In this document: positions 29,350-38,420 of the stretch, piece after piece
Layout: each line of letters starts with the position of its first letter
Position numbering within the stretch: position 1 is the first letter of the stretch
From: an uncultured SAR86 cluster bacterium
Lineage (GTDB): Bacteria; Pseudomonadota; Gammaproteobacteria; Magnimaribacterales; D2472
DNA: 64,000 bases
Assembly (NCBI GenBank): GCA_905181645.1
Contig: CAJIYN010000002.1
Span: forward strand, 387,785 to 451,784
Direction: 5' to 3'
Notes under the pieces: model-generated
Database searches by the model: none
Told to the model about the DNA's origin: nothing
The model's input: only the letters and a program-made list of their open reading frames with translations
Position numbers and translations under genes: made by a program

Positions 29350-30501
29350 TTAAAGGTAAGTCCCGCCATTTGCCTGAAGTCTTGCAATGAGTTTTTCCCC
29401 CATTGCTGGTGCTGGAGTATAGATACCTCCAGCAAGATCAGGACATTCTTTAACCAAGCAGATTGCACTTTCAGCAATCATCTTAGATGTTGAGCCGTAG
29501 CCTGGATCCATGTCACCGGTAACAGCAGCGTGCATAGTTGATCCATCAGACAGGTCTGCACAAAACAGAACATCGTAATTTCCATTGTCTCTAGATTCTT
29601 TAGAAGGACCTTCGCCGGGAGCTGGCGCATCAGCCAATGGGTTCATGCTACCAACAAATTCTGCTGCAGCTTTGCCCTCTTCGCCTGGCCCTTGAATCCA
29701 CATCTCGTTGTAACAAAAATCTTCTCCATACATATGACCCATTAAGGCATTAGATCTATGAACATTCTTGGTATTTATAGGTGCCATAAAAAATGGAGCT
29801 ACCCAAGTATCAAGTTTTTCATCAAATATAGGCTTGCTATCTGCTGGCTGCTCAGGACCTGAAAAACCATTAGATAATGCAAATGGGTTTACTAAAATTT
29901 CAAAAAGTTCAGGCTTATTTTTTAATGAGCTCATAGTCGCTGCCATTGAAGCTGCTGTTCCTCCAGAGAATTCACCATTCATTGCTCTTACTCTGCCTCT
30001 AACATTTGCAGCAGGGATACCAAATCTTTTAATCACTTCTTTTTGTAAACACCTAAATCAAAAGGTATGCTGTCAAAGCCACAGGAAAAGACAATTCTTG
30101 CTCCAGTTTCCTTGGCCTGTGCAGCATGCTCATTAATCATTTCATGCATCCAACCAGGCTCTCCACATAAATCAACATAATCAGTACCTAAAGCTGCGCA
30201 TTCTCCAACAATATCGTCTCCATATAGCTGATAAGGACCTACTGTAGTTAAATACGCACTGGGTTTGCTGGACCATCTGGGTGATACTTTCTTCGTCATC
30301 GCTATCCACCGTTAGCAAAGGCACATCTTTGGATACGCCCAAGGCATCTCTCACTGCAACTAATTTTTCATGGCTTCTGCCGGCCATGGCCCAAGATATG
30401 GTTTCATCATCTCCGTATTGATTAAGCATGTATTCGACTACCAGCTTTCCAGTAAAGCCAGTTGCTCCATAAATAACTACATCAAAATTTCTTTCACTCA
30501 T
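29350..30501 (-). CDS. Saccharopine dehydrogenase-like NADP-binding protein, trans-acting enoyl reductase type (two frameshifts)
   Basis: Three ORFs encode one protein. The start is RNFDVVIYGATGFTGKLVVEYM, an NAD(P)-binding Rossmann motif. The middle has TTVGPYQLYGDDIVGECAALGTDYVDLCGE and GARIVFSCGFDSIPFDLG. The remainder has MNGEFSGGTAASM and a C-terminus with DPGYGSTSKMIAESA. This matches the subgroup that includes mycobacterial trans-acting enoyl reductase and many uncharacterised bacterial lipid genes rather than true lysine-pathway saccharopine dehydrogenase. Breaks lie near 30035 and 30250. The part around 30290-30450 is about 50% G+C, above the local level. Lipid or quinone reduction is inferred from context. 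Confidence 0.8.
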
Positions 30502-30528
30502 AAAATTCCCCTTTTAAATTTTTAATTA

Positions 30529-32290
30529 TTAATAACCTGCTTCACAAGAATTAATCTTGTTTAACCAATCTTGATCAAGTAATTCATAGGTATTTGAAGA
30601 TGGTTTTAAACAATAAACTATGTCACTTACTTTATTTAAATCAAATGACTCGTCTCTTAATTCATTTTTCTTTAATTTAAAAGTTCCTGTAGTATCCATT
30701 TCTTGAATAATTCTAATAAAAACTGGGCGGGCATATTTGGGGAGATTGCTCTCCACGTATTGAGAAAATTCTTGCCAATCAAAGCTACCAAAATCTTCAA
30801 GGCTAAAAGCTGCCATCCCTGCTCTGCCCTCACAACCTGGAACTTGAACTCCATAAACATTCGACATATTTACATCCGTAAAACCATTTAATATCTCACC
30901 AACCTCATTAGTTGAAACATTTTCTGATCTCCATCTAAAAGTATCACCAACTCTGTCTACGAATTGATAGTGTTCTTTACCAAAAGCAAATCCAACATCA
31001 ACTGTTTTAATAAGATCACCCGTGTTAAACCAAGCATCTCCATCTTTAAATACATTGCGCAGAATTTTCTTTTCACTTGCGTCTTTATCCGTATAACCAT
31101 TAAAGACTGCATTTGGTCCAATCTCTATAGCTAGCAGGCCAGGCTCATGATTAGAAATCTTTTTACAATACCCATCTTCATTTTTAAGAATTTCATCTTC
31201 AGCAACATCATATTCGAGTAAAGCAACATCAGCACTTGTCATACCTATAGTCTTATTTTTATTAAAAAGATTCATAAATAGAGCATTTCCTTCACTTGCT
31301 CCATAAATTTCAATTATTCTGTCTACATCAAATCTATCTTTAAAAGAGTCCCAAACATCAGGCCTAAGACCATTGCCAACCATACTTTTTATTGGATTAT
31401 TCTTTTCAGCTTCAGAGGGCTCTTGATTATCAAGGTATCTACATAACTCACCAATGTATACAAATGCTGTTGTATTGTATTTATGGGCATCTGTCCAAAA
31501 AGAAGAGGCAGAAAATTTTCTTTTTATAAATGATGAAGCGCCTACATGTATAGCTCCACATAAACCAAGCATTAACCCTGTTGAATGATATAAAGGTAAG
31601 CAGTTATACATGCAGTCTTCATGATTAATTCTATATCCAGCCTGAGTTATATTTGTAGCAGCTGCTATAAGTTTTGCATTAGGTAAGACTGCAGCTTTTG
31701 GCACTCCTGTTGTGCCTGAAGTGAAAATATAAAATGCTAGTATCTTTAGATGTAACTAAATTAGTTTCCTCTAGATTCTCATCATCATTAAAATCTAGGT
31801 TACTTTTTAAATCTGTTGCCCCTCAATAGAATTAGGCATATATGCTGCAACCCTATCTTTTTCTTTAATCTAAAGGCTTAGCTCTTTCAGCTCCAACTAT
31901 GCACTTTATAGAATCAGACGAATTTATGCAGTGGATTAAAGGATCACCTGTCAAACTTGTATTAATTAGAACACCTATAGCTCCTATTTTATTTAATGCA
32001 AGAAGTGAAATTACATAATAAGGACGATTTTCCATAAAAAGTACAACTCTGTCGCCATGCTGCACGCCATTTTTTACAAGATACCTCGCAAAACTATTGG
32101 CCGCCTTATTAGCCTGAGAGTATGTCCAAGTCTCGTCTTCAAAATATACAAAAGGGCGTTCTCCAAATTTATCCGTTGAGTTCTGGAAGGTGTGAGCTAA
32201 AGAGGTATTACTCTCTAAATCAGGCCATTTGTATCGAAGAACAGGAATCATATATTTTAACTCCCCCAGCATTCTAATAAATTCTTTCAT
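30529..32290 (-). CDS. Fatty-acid-CoA ligase, FATP/SLC27-like (two frameshifts)
   Basis: An AMP-forming acyl-CoA synthetase. The N-terminal ORF (31865-32290) has GERPFVYFEDETWTYSQANKAANSFARYL. After breaks at 31740-31865 the P-loop-like motif TSGTTGVPKAAVLP is readable near 31720, followed by PLYHSTGLMLGLCGAIHVGAS, IIEIYGASEGNA, DAWFNTGDLIKTVDVGFAFGKEHYQFVDRVGDTFRWRSENVST and a C-terminal lysine-containing TGTFKLKKNELRDE. The RVGDTFRWRSENV signature is that of very-long-chain (FATP-type) synthetases, including sterol/bile-acid CoA ligases. It opens an operon and has a palindromic operator candidate 28 bp before the ATG. Confidence 0.86.
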
Positions 32291-32317
32291 ATTGTCCTCT
32301 TAAAGTGTATTCAAAAT

Positions 32318-32342
32318 TATATGGCATTACATATGCCATATA
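32318..32342. promoter_or_regulatory. Palindromic operator candidate for the adjacent TetR regulator
   Basis: Perfect inverted repeat TATATGGCAT - TACAT - ATGCCATATA (10-bp arms, 5-bp spacer) centred at 32330, in the 80-bp gap between the tetR stop and the acyl-CoA synthetase ATG on the minus strand. The centre lies 40 bp upstream of the ATG, where binding would block a promoter. The size and symmetry fit a TetR-family operator. No T-tract follows, so it is not a typical terminator. Confidence 0.65.
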
Positions 32343-32370
32343 TAAATTAATTATATCGTGAAAAAATAAC

Positions 32371-32955
32371 TTATTTTAATAATGATCTTAATTGATTTGC
32401 CATTAAATCATTAGCGCTCTTATTTGACATATTTTGATGCGCTCTCAATCTATACCAAAATTCAAAGGAGGTTATAGCATGAATCATTTCTTGTTTTTCT
32501 TTAGGTAAGTTAACCATCTCTGGAAACCATTCATGAAGATTTTGTTTGAGTGTCTTTATGACAGCTTTATATTCTTGATCAAGAAACTTATATTTCCATT
32601 TTGCAGCTGCATTGGCTAGAATAAAATTCTGCATTTCTGCATAGCCAGTTGTTCTTGTTTTAAGAAAATTTTTAATTCTCAGTTCAAGTGTTCCTGTTTT
32701 ATCAGCTTCTAGAAATAGTGCGCTGCGTTGCTTGGCATTAGTTTTCCCAATTTGCTTAAAAAGTGTCTCCATATCATTTGCATGGCGAAAAACTGTTCTA
32801 ATTCCAACTTGGGCAGTTTCAGCAACCTGTTGCGCAGTTGGGCTTAAGATGCCTTCATCAATAAGGTCACGCATAGCTTGGATAATAAGATCTCGGCTTT
32901 TTTTACTTCTTTCTAGCCTGCCATCTTTTTTATTAGGATCTTTGGAATCACCCAT
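32371..32955 (-). CDS. TetR family transcriptional regulator
   Basis: 194 residues, intact. The N-terminal helix-turn-helix reads RDLIIQAMRDLIDEG, SPTAQQVAETAQVGIRTVFRHANDMETLF, the standard TetR DNA-binding domain. The C-terminal helical domain (FILANAAAKWKYKFL, AITSFEFWYRLRAHQNMS) is family-specific and would bind the inducer. A basic 20-residue extension precedes the domain. It lies directly upstream of the acyl-CoA synthetase on the same strand, with a palindrome in between, so it probably represses the downstream lipid operon and may answer to an acyl-CoA or sterol-like ligand. Its ATG overlaps the preceding small ORF by 8 nt. Confidence 0.87.
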   Translation of the reverse strand: MGDSKDPNKKDGRLERSKKSRDLIIQAMRDLIDEGILSPTAQQVAETAQVGIRTVFRHANDMETLFKQIGKTNAKQRSALFLEADKTGTLELRIKNFLKTRTTGYAEMQNFILANAAAKWKYKFLDQEYKAVIKTLKQNLHEWFPEMVNLPKEKQEMIHAITSFEFWYRLRAHQNMSNKSANDLMANQLRSLLK

Positions 32956-33097
32956 GTTGCAGTTCGTTATTGTGACTATTGGATACTTTACCTAATAAAG
33001 GAAGGGCTAAAATATTTATAAATATATAAATTAATAAAAATATTGCTGCTGCAATTCCTGCTATTCTTGTTCTACCACCAGACTTTACATTAATCAT
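32948..33097 (-). CDS. 49-residue single-pass membrane ORF with a SulP-like segment
   Basis: Starts at an ATG that overlaps the sterol desaturase stop (ATGA at 33097-33094) and ends 8 nt inside tetR. It reads MINVKSGGRTRIAGI followed by an approximately 22-residue hydrophobic stretch, AAAIFLLIYIFINILALPLL, and a polar tail, NSHNNELQHG. NVKSGGRTRIAGI plus the hydrophobic run resembles an internal segment of SulP anion transporters, so it could be a relic of a deleted sulP gene. Equally, the tight overlap at both ends suggests a translated small membrane protein. The ORF track lists a longer version from 33145. Confidence 0.45.
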   Translation of the reverse strand: MINVKSGGRTRIAGIAAAIFLLIYIFINILALPLLGKVSNSHNNELQHG

Positions 33098-34180
33098 AGA
33101 AGTCTTGAGGCTTCCATATATATTGCAGGTCTGCCTTCTAGCCATCTTGAGGTTGAAACCATAGTAAAAACAAGCATTCCAACATATATAACTCCCAATA
33201 TATAATTTGAAGAGCCGTATTCAATAATAAGAGGTCCGACTATGGCTAATACTATTAACTGAATAAACCCATACAGACTTATTAACTTGCTAACCACTGG
33301 GTCGAATTTGATATAAGTTGCATAATCATATTTCTCACGTGGATATTTTTTAGCAACATCTTTAGGTTGCCAACCAGTTCTAGCTATCAAAACATGAAAT
33401 TTATCTTTTAATTTTTCTGCACGCAGAAAATCTTTGATAATTCCAAGATAGATATGAGTATTTGCCCAAAGCGGATTAAAGGTATTTAATGTACTTCTAA
33501 TTCCATATATACAAGCTTCGTTTTCATCTTCTACTTTATGAGTTCCAAACATCCTATCCCAGATAATAAAGACACCGCCATAATTCTTATCAATATATTG
33601 TTCATTTTGTGCATGATGAACTCTGTGGTTTGATGCAGTTACAAAATAGTTTTCATACCATCCAAGCTTAGGTATATGCTCACTATGAACCCAAAATTGA
33701 TAAATGAGGTTTAAAGGAAGCAACACTTACAAAAACTTTTGCAGGAACGCCTATAAGAAATAAAGGTACATAAAATATCCAATTTAATAGAAAGCTACTG
33801 CTGGTTTGTCTTAATGCGGTTGATAAGTTGTATTCTTCACTTTGATGATGCGCAACATGAGAAGCCCAGAATATCTGACGTTCATGGCCAATTCTATGAA
33901 AACAGTAATAACAAAGATCGTATGCTACAAAAGCAAAAATCCAAGTAATTGCCAAACTATCATTCATTCTCCAAAGCGCGTAATAGGTTTCAATAGAATA
34001 AAAAACTGCACCGCCGACACCGATAAGAACTAATTTAGAGGCGGTACTTAGAGATCCCATGAAAAGACTACTAACAGTATCATTTAAACGATATGTATTT
34101 TTGTTCTTAACCCAGCCAAATATAAATTCTAGCGCTATAGCTAAAAGAAAAAATGGGACTGCTAAAGGAACATAATCCAT
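33094..34180 (-). CDS. Sterol desaturase / fatty acid hydroxylase family protein (one frameshift)
   Basis: A membrane di-iron oxygenase. The first ORF (33683-34180) has four hydrophobic segments and the histidine boxes HRIGH and HVAHH, with a YDLCYYCFHRIGHE context. After a break near 33715 the second ORF has FWVHSEHIPKLGWYENYFVTASNHRVHHAQNEQY, the third histidine cluster, then IWDRMFGTH. Two further hydrophobic segments follow. About 360 residues, typical of the ERG3-like bacterial group. It may desaturate or hydroxylate fatty acids, hopanoids or carotenoids. The FATP-type synthetase and OYE neighbours would fit a lipid-modifying operon. ATG at 34180 overlaps the nagZ stop (TAATG). Confidence 0.86.
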
Positions 34181-35183
34181 TAAATTAATCCTATCTCTTT
34201 AATCATAGATATTGTATTTAATCTTCTTGGATGATTCTTAAGTTCATTCCATTCTATTTCATTATTTTTTAACATAGTATTTATTTCTACTATTTGGTTA
34301 TCACTTAAGGAATCTTCGTAATCCAACATTATGAGTGCTAAGTATCATATCGCATCCTGCCTCCAAGGCCATCCTTGCTTTCTCAGAATAACTTCCAGCA
34401 ACGTCAGCTCCTTTCATTGATAGATCATCACTAAAAATAACACCATTAAACCCTAATTGTTGGCGAAGAATAGTAGTAAGCCAAAAAAATGAGAAGCCCA
34501 CAGAATCAGAATCAATATTTGGGAAAGTTAAATGTGCTGACATGATTCCACCGAGCAAATCTTGTAAAACAATATATGGCTTTAAATCATATTCAAATAA
34601 TTCTTCTAATGCTCTATTGTCTATAGGAGCTTCTATGTGACTATCCTCTGCTACACCACCATGCCCTGGAAAATGTTTTCCTGTTGCAGCCATGCCTGCA
34701 TCCTTCATACCCTTAATTAAAGCCTCTGCTACATCTATTACAAGCTGAGGATCATCTCCAAAGGACCTATTACCAATAATAGTACTTCTATCTCTGTCTA
34801 TATCTAAAACAGGTGTAAAGCTAATATCTATTCCAGAAGAAATTAATTCTGAAGCAAGTAACCAGCCAATATCTTTTGCTAGATTAATCCCATCAATAGG
34901 ATGTTTTTTTACAAAATCTCCTAAAGATTGCATCGATGGAATATGAGTGAAATCCTCTTTAAAGGGATCTTGATAAAGAGTTAATGAGAAAAGCTATTAA
35001 TATTTCATCTTTAATATTTTTAATATCTGCGCATAAGGAATGTAATTGTTGACGAGATTGAAAATTTCTTTCAAAAAGAATAAGCCCGCCTACATGAGGG
35101 TTTTTAATTAAAGCAATATCATCATTAGATAGAGATATGCCTTCGATATCTACCATGAGTCGACCATATTCTTGAACTGACAT
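34180..35183 (-). CDS. nagZ: Beta-N-acetylhexosaminidase NagZ, GH3 family (two frameshifts)
   Basis: Removes GlcNAc from anhydro-muropeptides during cell-wall recycling in the cytoplasm. The first ORF has VDIEGISLSNDDIALIKNPHVGGLILFERNF. The second contains DISFTPVLDID, IIGNRSFGDDPQLV, GKHFPGHGGVAEDSH (the catalytic histidine motif KHFPGHG-DSH) and GVIFSDDLSMKGADV (nucleophile aspartate). Breaks lie near 34945 and 34325, and the end is readable as DYEDSLSDNQIVEINTMLKN to a stop at 34180. About 330 residues. The substrate motif KHFPGHGxxxxDSH identifies NagZ rather than another GH3. It is followed by the desaturase with TAATG overlap. Confidence 0.88.
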
Positions 35184-35195
35184 TTTTAATTAAAT

Positions 35196-35798
35196 TTATT
35201 TATTTTTTAAATACACAAATTGAGCTATTACATGTACTAAAGACTGGTGAATATCTTCAATAATTCCATAATTATCAATGGAAACATGAATGTTTAAACT
35301 TGATTTAATCTTAGCATCACCACCATCAAAGCCAGTTAATGTAATACTCTTAATACCTCTTTGATTAGCGTAATCAATTGCATGTACTATATTATCGCTA
35401 TGTCCTGATGAAGAAATGAGTAGAATAACATCACTATCATCTAGATAATATTCCAACTGCTTTGAGAAAGATTCTTTATAAGAGAGATCGTTAGATATAG
35501 CTGTAAATAATGGAGTGTTAGAATTTAAAGAGAATGATTTAAGTTTTGAATTATCGGTAAAACATCCTTTTGTAAAATCACATACGAGGTGATCTGCAAT
35601 AGCACTGGAGCCACCATTACCCATTGAGTAGACAGTTGAGCCAGAATCTATTGTGTCTTGAATGACTTTAATTATCTCAGGCAGGTCTGATAAATCTATT
35701 TCCTTTTGAGCATCACTCATAGCCTGAAAATACTCTTGGGTAAATTCAGTAACAGATGAAACATTAAATTCTATATTTTTATCTCTTGTATCACTCAT
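35196..35798 (-). CDS. SIS-domain phosphosugar isomerase, GmhA/DiaA-like
   Basis: 200 residues, intact. STVYSMGNGGSSAIADHLVCDFTKG is the SIS sugar-phosphate loop of sedoheptulose-7-phosphate isomerases, followed by DVILLISSSGHSDNIVHAIDYAN and SITLTGFDGG. The C-terminal part YGIIEDIHQSLVHVIAQ contains the E-x-x-H residues used as acid/base and zinc ligand in GmhA. It could make D-glycero-D-manno-heptose precursors for LPS; DiaA, the replication-initiation relative, is a less likely alternative. NagZ lies 12 nt downstream, making a small envelope-sugar pair. Confidence 0.78.
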   Translation of the reverse strand: MSDTRDKNIEFNVSSVTEFTQEYFQAMSDAQKEIDLSDLPEIIKVIQDTIDSGSTVYSMGNGGSSAIADHLVCDFTKGCFTDNSKLKSFSLNSNTPLFTAISNDLSYKESFSKQLEYYLDDSDVILLISSSGHSDNIVHAIDYANQRGIKSITLTGFDGGDAKIKSSLNIHVSIDNYGIIEDIHQSLVHVIAQFVYLKNK

Positions 35799-35835
35799 AT
35801 TTAATATATTTTATTAAAATAATATTTTAATAGAT

Positions 35836-35919
35836 TTACTGATTTTTAGATATTATAAAAAATATGGAAGTCGAAGCCGGTGCGCTACTTCTCAGCTAAC
35901 TAAAACAGCTAATCAGTAA
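35836..35919. ncRNA. Possible structured RNA element in a 173-bp intergenic region
   Basis: Within very AT-rich sequence a G+C-rich island (TCGAAGCCGGTGCGC) is enclosed by a 9-bp complementary pair TTACTGATT / AATCAGTAA. Inside lie a second pair GGAAGT / ACTTCT and a short AGCT / AGCT pairing, so a three-way-junction RNA is possible on either strand. On the minus strand it would lie in the leader of the SIS isomerase gene. I cannot match it to a riboswitch family that I know. No T-run follows, so it is not a simple terminator. Confidence 0.35.
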
Positions 35920-35971
35920 GATTTTCTATAAGATAATTTAAAATAAAGATTTTTTTCATTCTTTATTTCAA

Positions 35972-36761
35972 TTAAATTTTGGGAAGTTTATCAATAAATG
36001 CCTCTATGCCCTCTTTTGCGTCATCTTTTAAAATATTGTCTAACATTACTTTAGAGGTGTATTTATAGGCTTCAGATAGCTCTAATGAAGATTGGACATA
36101 GAAAGCTTGTTTACCTACTTTGAGAGTCATAGAAGATTTGCTCGCAACTTTTTTAGCTAATGTTAATGTTTCTTGCATTAAATTTTTGCTGCTTACATTA
36201 TTATTAATTAAACCAATATCTGTAGCTTTTTTTGCATCTATCATATCTCCTGTAAGGAGCATTTCCATTGCATGTTTGTTAGATATGTTTCTTGATAATG
36301 CAACCATTGGAGTTGAGCAGAATAAACCTATATTTACCCCAGGAGTAGCAAACTTTGCTTTATCAGAAGCAATAAGCAAGATCACAACTCGCAACTAATT
36401 GACAGCCTGCAGCAGTAGCAATTCCATTCACTTCAGCAATAATTGGTTTAGGGTTATTAACTATTAATTGCATTAACTCAGAGCAGGTATTAAATAACTT
36501 TTCAAAATAAGCATATCCTAGGTCTTCATTATTTCTTGCTTCTGTTATCTCCTTTAAGTCATGTCCTGCACAAAAAATGGGGCCATTTGCAGCCAAAATA
36601 ACTACTCTAATAGATTCATTGATTGCAACATCTGATAGTTCTTTTTTTAAAGACTTCATCATTGCATCAGATAAGGTATTTTGATGCTTTGAATTATTGA
36701 GAGTGAGGCGAAGAATACCATTATCAATTTTATCTTTTAGTAAAAATATTTGTGTTTCCAT
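35972..36761 (-). CDS. Enoyl-CoA hydratase/isomerase family protein, ECHDC3-like (one frameshift)
   Basis: A crotonase-fold protein. Start METQIFLLKDKIDNGILRLTLNNSKHQNTLSDAMM; the oxyanion-hole motif is GPIFCAGHDLKEI; a second block reads KPIIAEVNGIATAAGCQLVASCDLAY. After a break near 36380, KFATPGVNIGLFCSTPMVALSRN continues the fold, with KEGIEAFIDKLPKI at the end. About 262 residues. FCAGHDLKE and NIGLFCSTP are typical of the ECHDC3-like subgroup, in which the usual catalytic glutamates are partly missing, so the true reaction is unsure. Free-standing, 15 nt downstream of the YccU-like gene. Confidence 0.83.
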
Positions 36762-36776
36762 ATATATTATTTAAAG

Positions 36777-37214
36777 CTAATTAGTCTTACTAGTCCAATT
36801 TAATTTCTTGAATTCTATTTTAGGGCATCTATCCATAACAACTTTTAAACCTGCGGCTTCAGCAAGATTAGCGGCTTCATAATTTATTATTTTAAGCTGT
36901 AGCCATAAAACTTTAGCATTAATTTGAATTGCGTCTTCAGCTACTCCCATTACTGCATCTGGTAAACGGAATACATCGACCATATCAATAGATTGTTGAA
37001 TTGACTTTAAATTAGAATAAAAATTAAGCCCTAGAACTGAGTTACCTTCTTCATTAGGATTAACTGGGAATACTTCATAGCCATTATCTAACAAGAATTC
37101 TATGACCTTATAACTATCTCGTTCAGGCTTAGAGCTTGCTCCTACAACTGCAATAGTTCTTACCTCGGTAAGTATTTCTTTTATAAATTTATCTGAGTAG
37201 TCCATTTTATACAA
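36777..37214 (-). CDS. CoA-binding domain protein, YccU family
   Basis: About 142 residues. VRTIAVVGASSKPERDSYKVIEFLLDNGYEVFPVNPN is the CoA-binding Rossmann motif shared with succinyl-CoA synthetase alpha; the end MDRCPKIEFKKL is characteristic of the YccU group. Start may be the ATG at 37205 (MDYSDKF) or the one at 37214, which overlaps the preceding oxidoreductase end. The molecular role is unknown; a CoA-dependent regulatory function is assumed for the family. Intact. Confidence 0.82.
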   Translation of the reverse strand: MYKMDYSDKFIKEILTEVRTIAVVGASSKPERDSYKVIEFLLDNGYEVFPVNPNEEGNSVLGLNFYSNLKSIQQSIDMVDVFRLPDAVMGVAEDAIQINAKVLWLQLKIINYEAANLAEAAGLKVVMDRCPKIEFKKLNWTSKTN

Positions 37215-38345
37215 CTAACCCTGCGCTATAGCCAGATGCCCATGCCCATTGAAAATTGTAGCCTCCAAGATGACCGGTTACGTCGAGAACCTCTCCTACA
37301 AAAAATAAACCAGGATGATCTTTTGTTTCCATAGTTTTTGAATTAATTACATCAGTATCAACCCCACCAAGTGTTACCTCGGCTGTCCTATAACCCTCTG
37401 TGGCTGCAGGTTTCAAACTCCAAGCATTTAGAAAATTGCCAATATTTTGTATGTTTTCTTTACTAATCTCAGCAAGCATATGATCTTTATAATCAGGCCA
37501 ACACATTTCCTCTAATTCAAGGACAAGAGCTTTTGGTAATAAATCATTTAAATGCTTTTTGATAGAAGTTCTAGGATCTTCTATTTTTTTAATTAATAAC
37601 ATTTCAGATGCATTAATCTCAGGAAGAAGATTAATAGTAATTTCATCTCCGGGATTCCAGTAATTTGAAATTTGAAGAATTGCTGGTCCACTTAATCCTC
37701 GATGGGTAAATAACATTGATTCTGAAAAATTCATGCCATTGCTAATAATATCTACTGGCGCAGATAAACCGGTTAATCTTTCACATAAGCCTTTAATTTC
37801 ATCAGAAAACATAAATGGAACTAAGCTTGCTCTTCGAGGAACAAGTGGTAATTTAAATTCTTTAGCCAATTCATAACCAAAGCCACTCCCGCCTAGTGTT
37901 GGTATTGAAAGAGCTCCAGTTGCAACTACTAGAGATTTGCATTGAAGAGCAGTTTTTTCTGTAGATGTTTTGCTATTAAATACTGAAGTGACCTCATATA
38001 AGGGCTCAGCACCTTCCTTATTAATTTTTACTACTTTTTCATAACTTGTTTTAGTTTTACGCCTAAATCAGTACACTCTTCTAAAAGCATATTAAGAATA
38101 TCTTTTGATGAATTAATACAAAATAATTGATGATGTTTTTTTTCTTCATAATCAATACCATGTTTTTGAACCATGGCAATAAAATCATCGGGGGTATATC
38201 TTTTTAGAGCTGATTTGCAGAAATGAGGATTATTGGAAAGAAAGTTCTCAGCTTCAACATAAAGATTTGTAAAATTAGAACGCCCACCGCCAGACATTAA
38301 TATTTTTTTTCCACCTTTATTAGATTTCTCTAATAAAAAGTTAAT
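37207..38345 (-). CDS. HI0933/YhiN-like flavoprotein oxidoreductase (N-terminus missing, two frameshifts)
   Basis: An FAD-binding protein of the HI0933 family. Readable parts in order: LLEKSNKGGKKILMSGGGRSNFTN (the family's GKKxxxSGGGRCNxTN block, here Ser for Cys), then RYTPDDFIAMVQKHGIDYEEK, SLVVATGALSIPTLGGSGFGYELAKEF (outside the ORF track), PLVPRRASLVPF, FTHRGLSGPAILQIS and [44 protein letters not shown]. The first approximately 30 residues, which should hold the FAD GxGxxG motif, are absent: upstream of 38345 the sequence changes to an unrelated PrmA-like piece. Either a real truncation or an assembly deletion. Confidence 0.8.
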
Positions 38346-38420
38346 ACTATATTTTTATCCAAAAGATAATGATGACCAGTTCCAAAAGACATCTCGGGAT
38401 TAATGATAATATCGAATTTT
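38346..38420 (-). pseudogene. Short PrmA-like relic between the GH gene and the HI0933-like gene
   Basis: One reverse-strand frame reads KSNKKFDIIINPEMSFGTGHH, matching the SAM-binding entry strand of ribosomal protein L11 methyltransferase (consensus PxMSFGTGHH-TT). The similarity stops after about 22 residues, where it runs into the HI0933-like gene. No other part of prmA is nearby. This suggests a deletion that fused prmA to the flavoprotein gene, either genomic or in the assembly. Confidence 0.45.

Noticed and set aside
29768-30136. Plus-strand 122-residue ORF
   Set aside because: Exact antisense of the saccharopine dehydrogenase-like gene; no independent motif.
35860-35900. Cobalamin riboswitch (CCGGTGCG resembles part of its core)
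   Set aside because: No GGGAA-type core, B12 box or matching regulated gene; the adjacent gene is a SIS isomerase.
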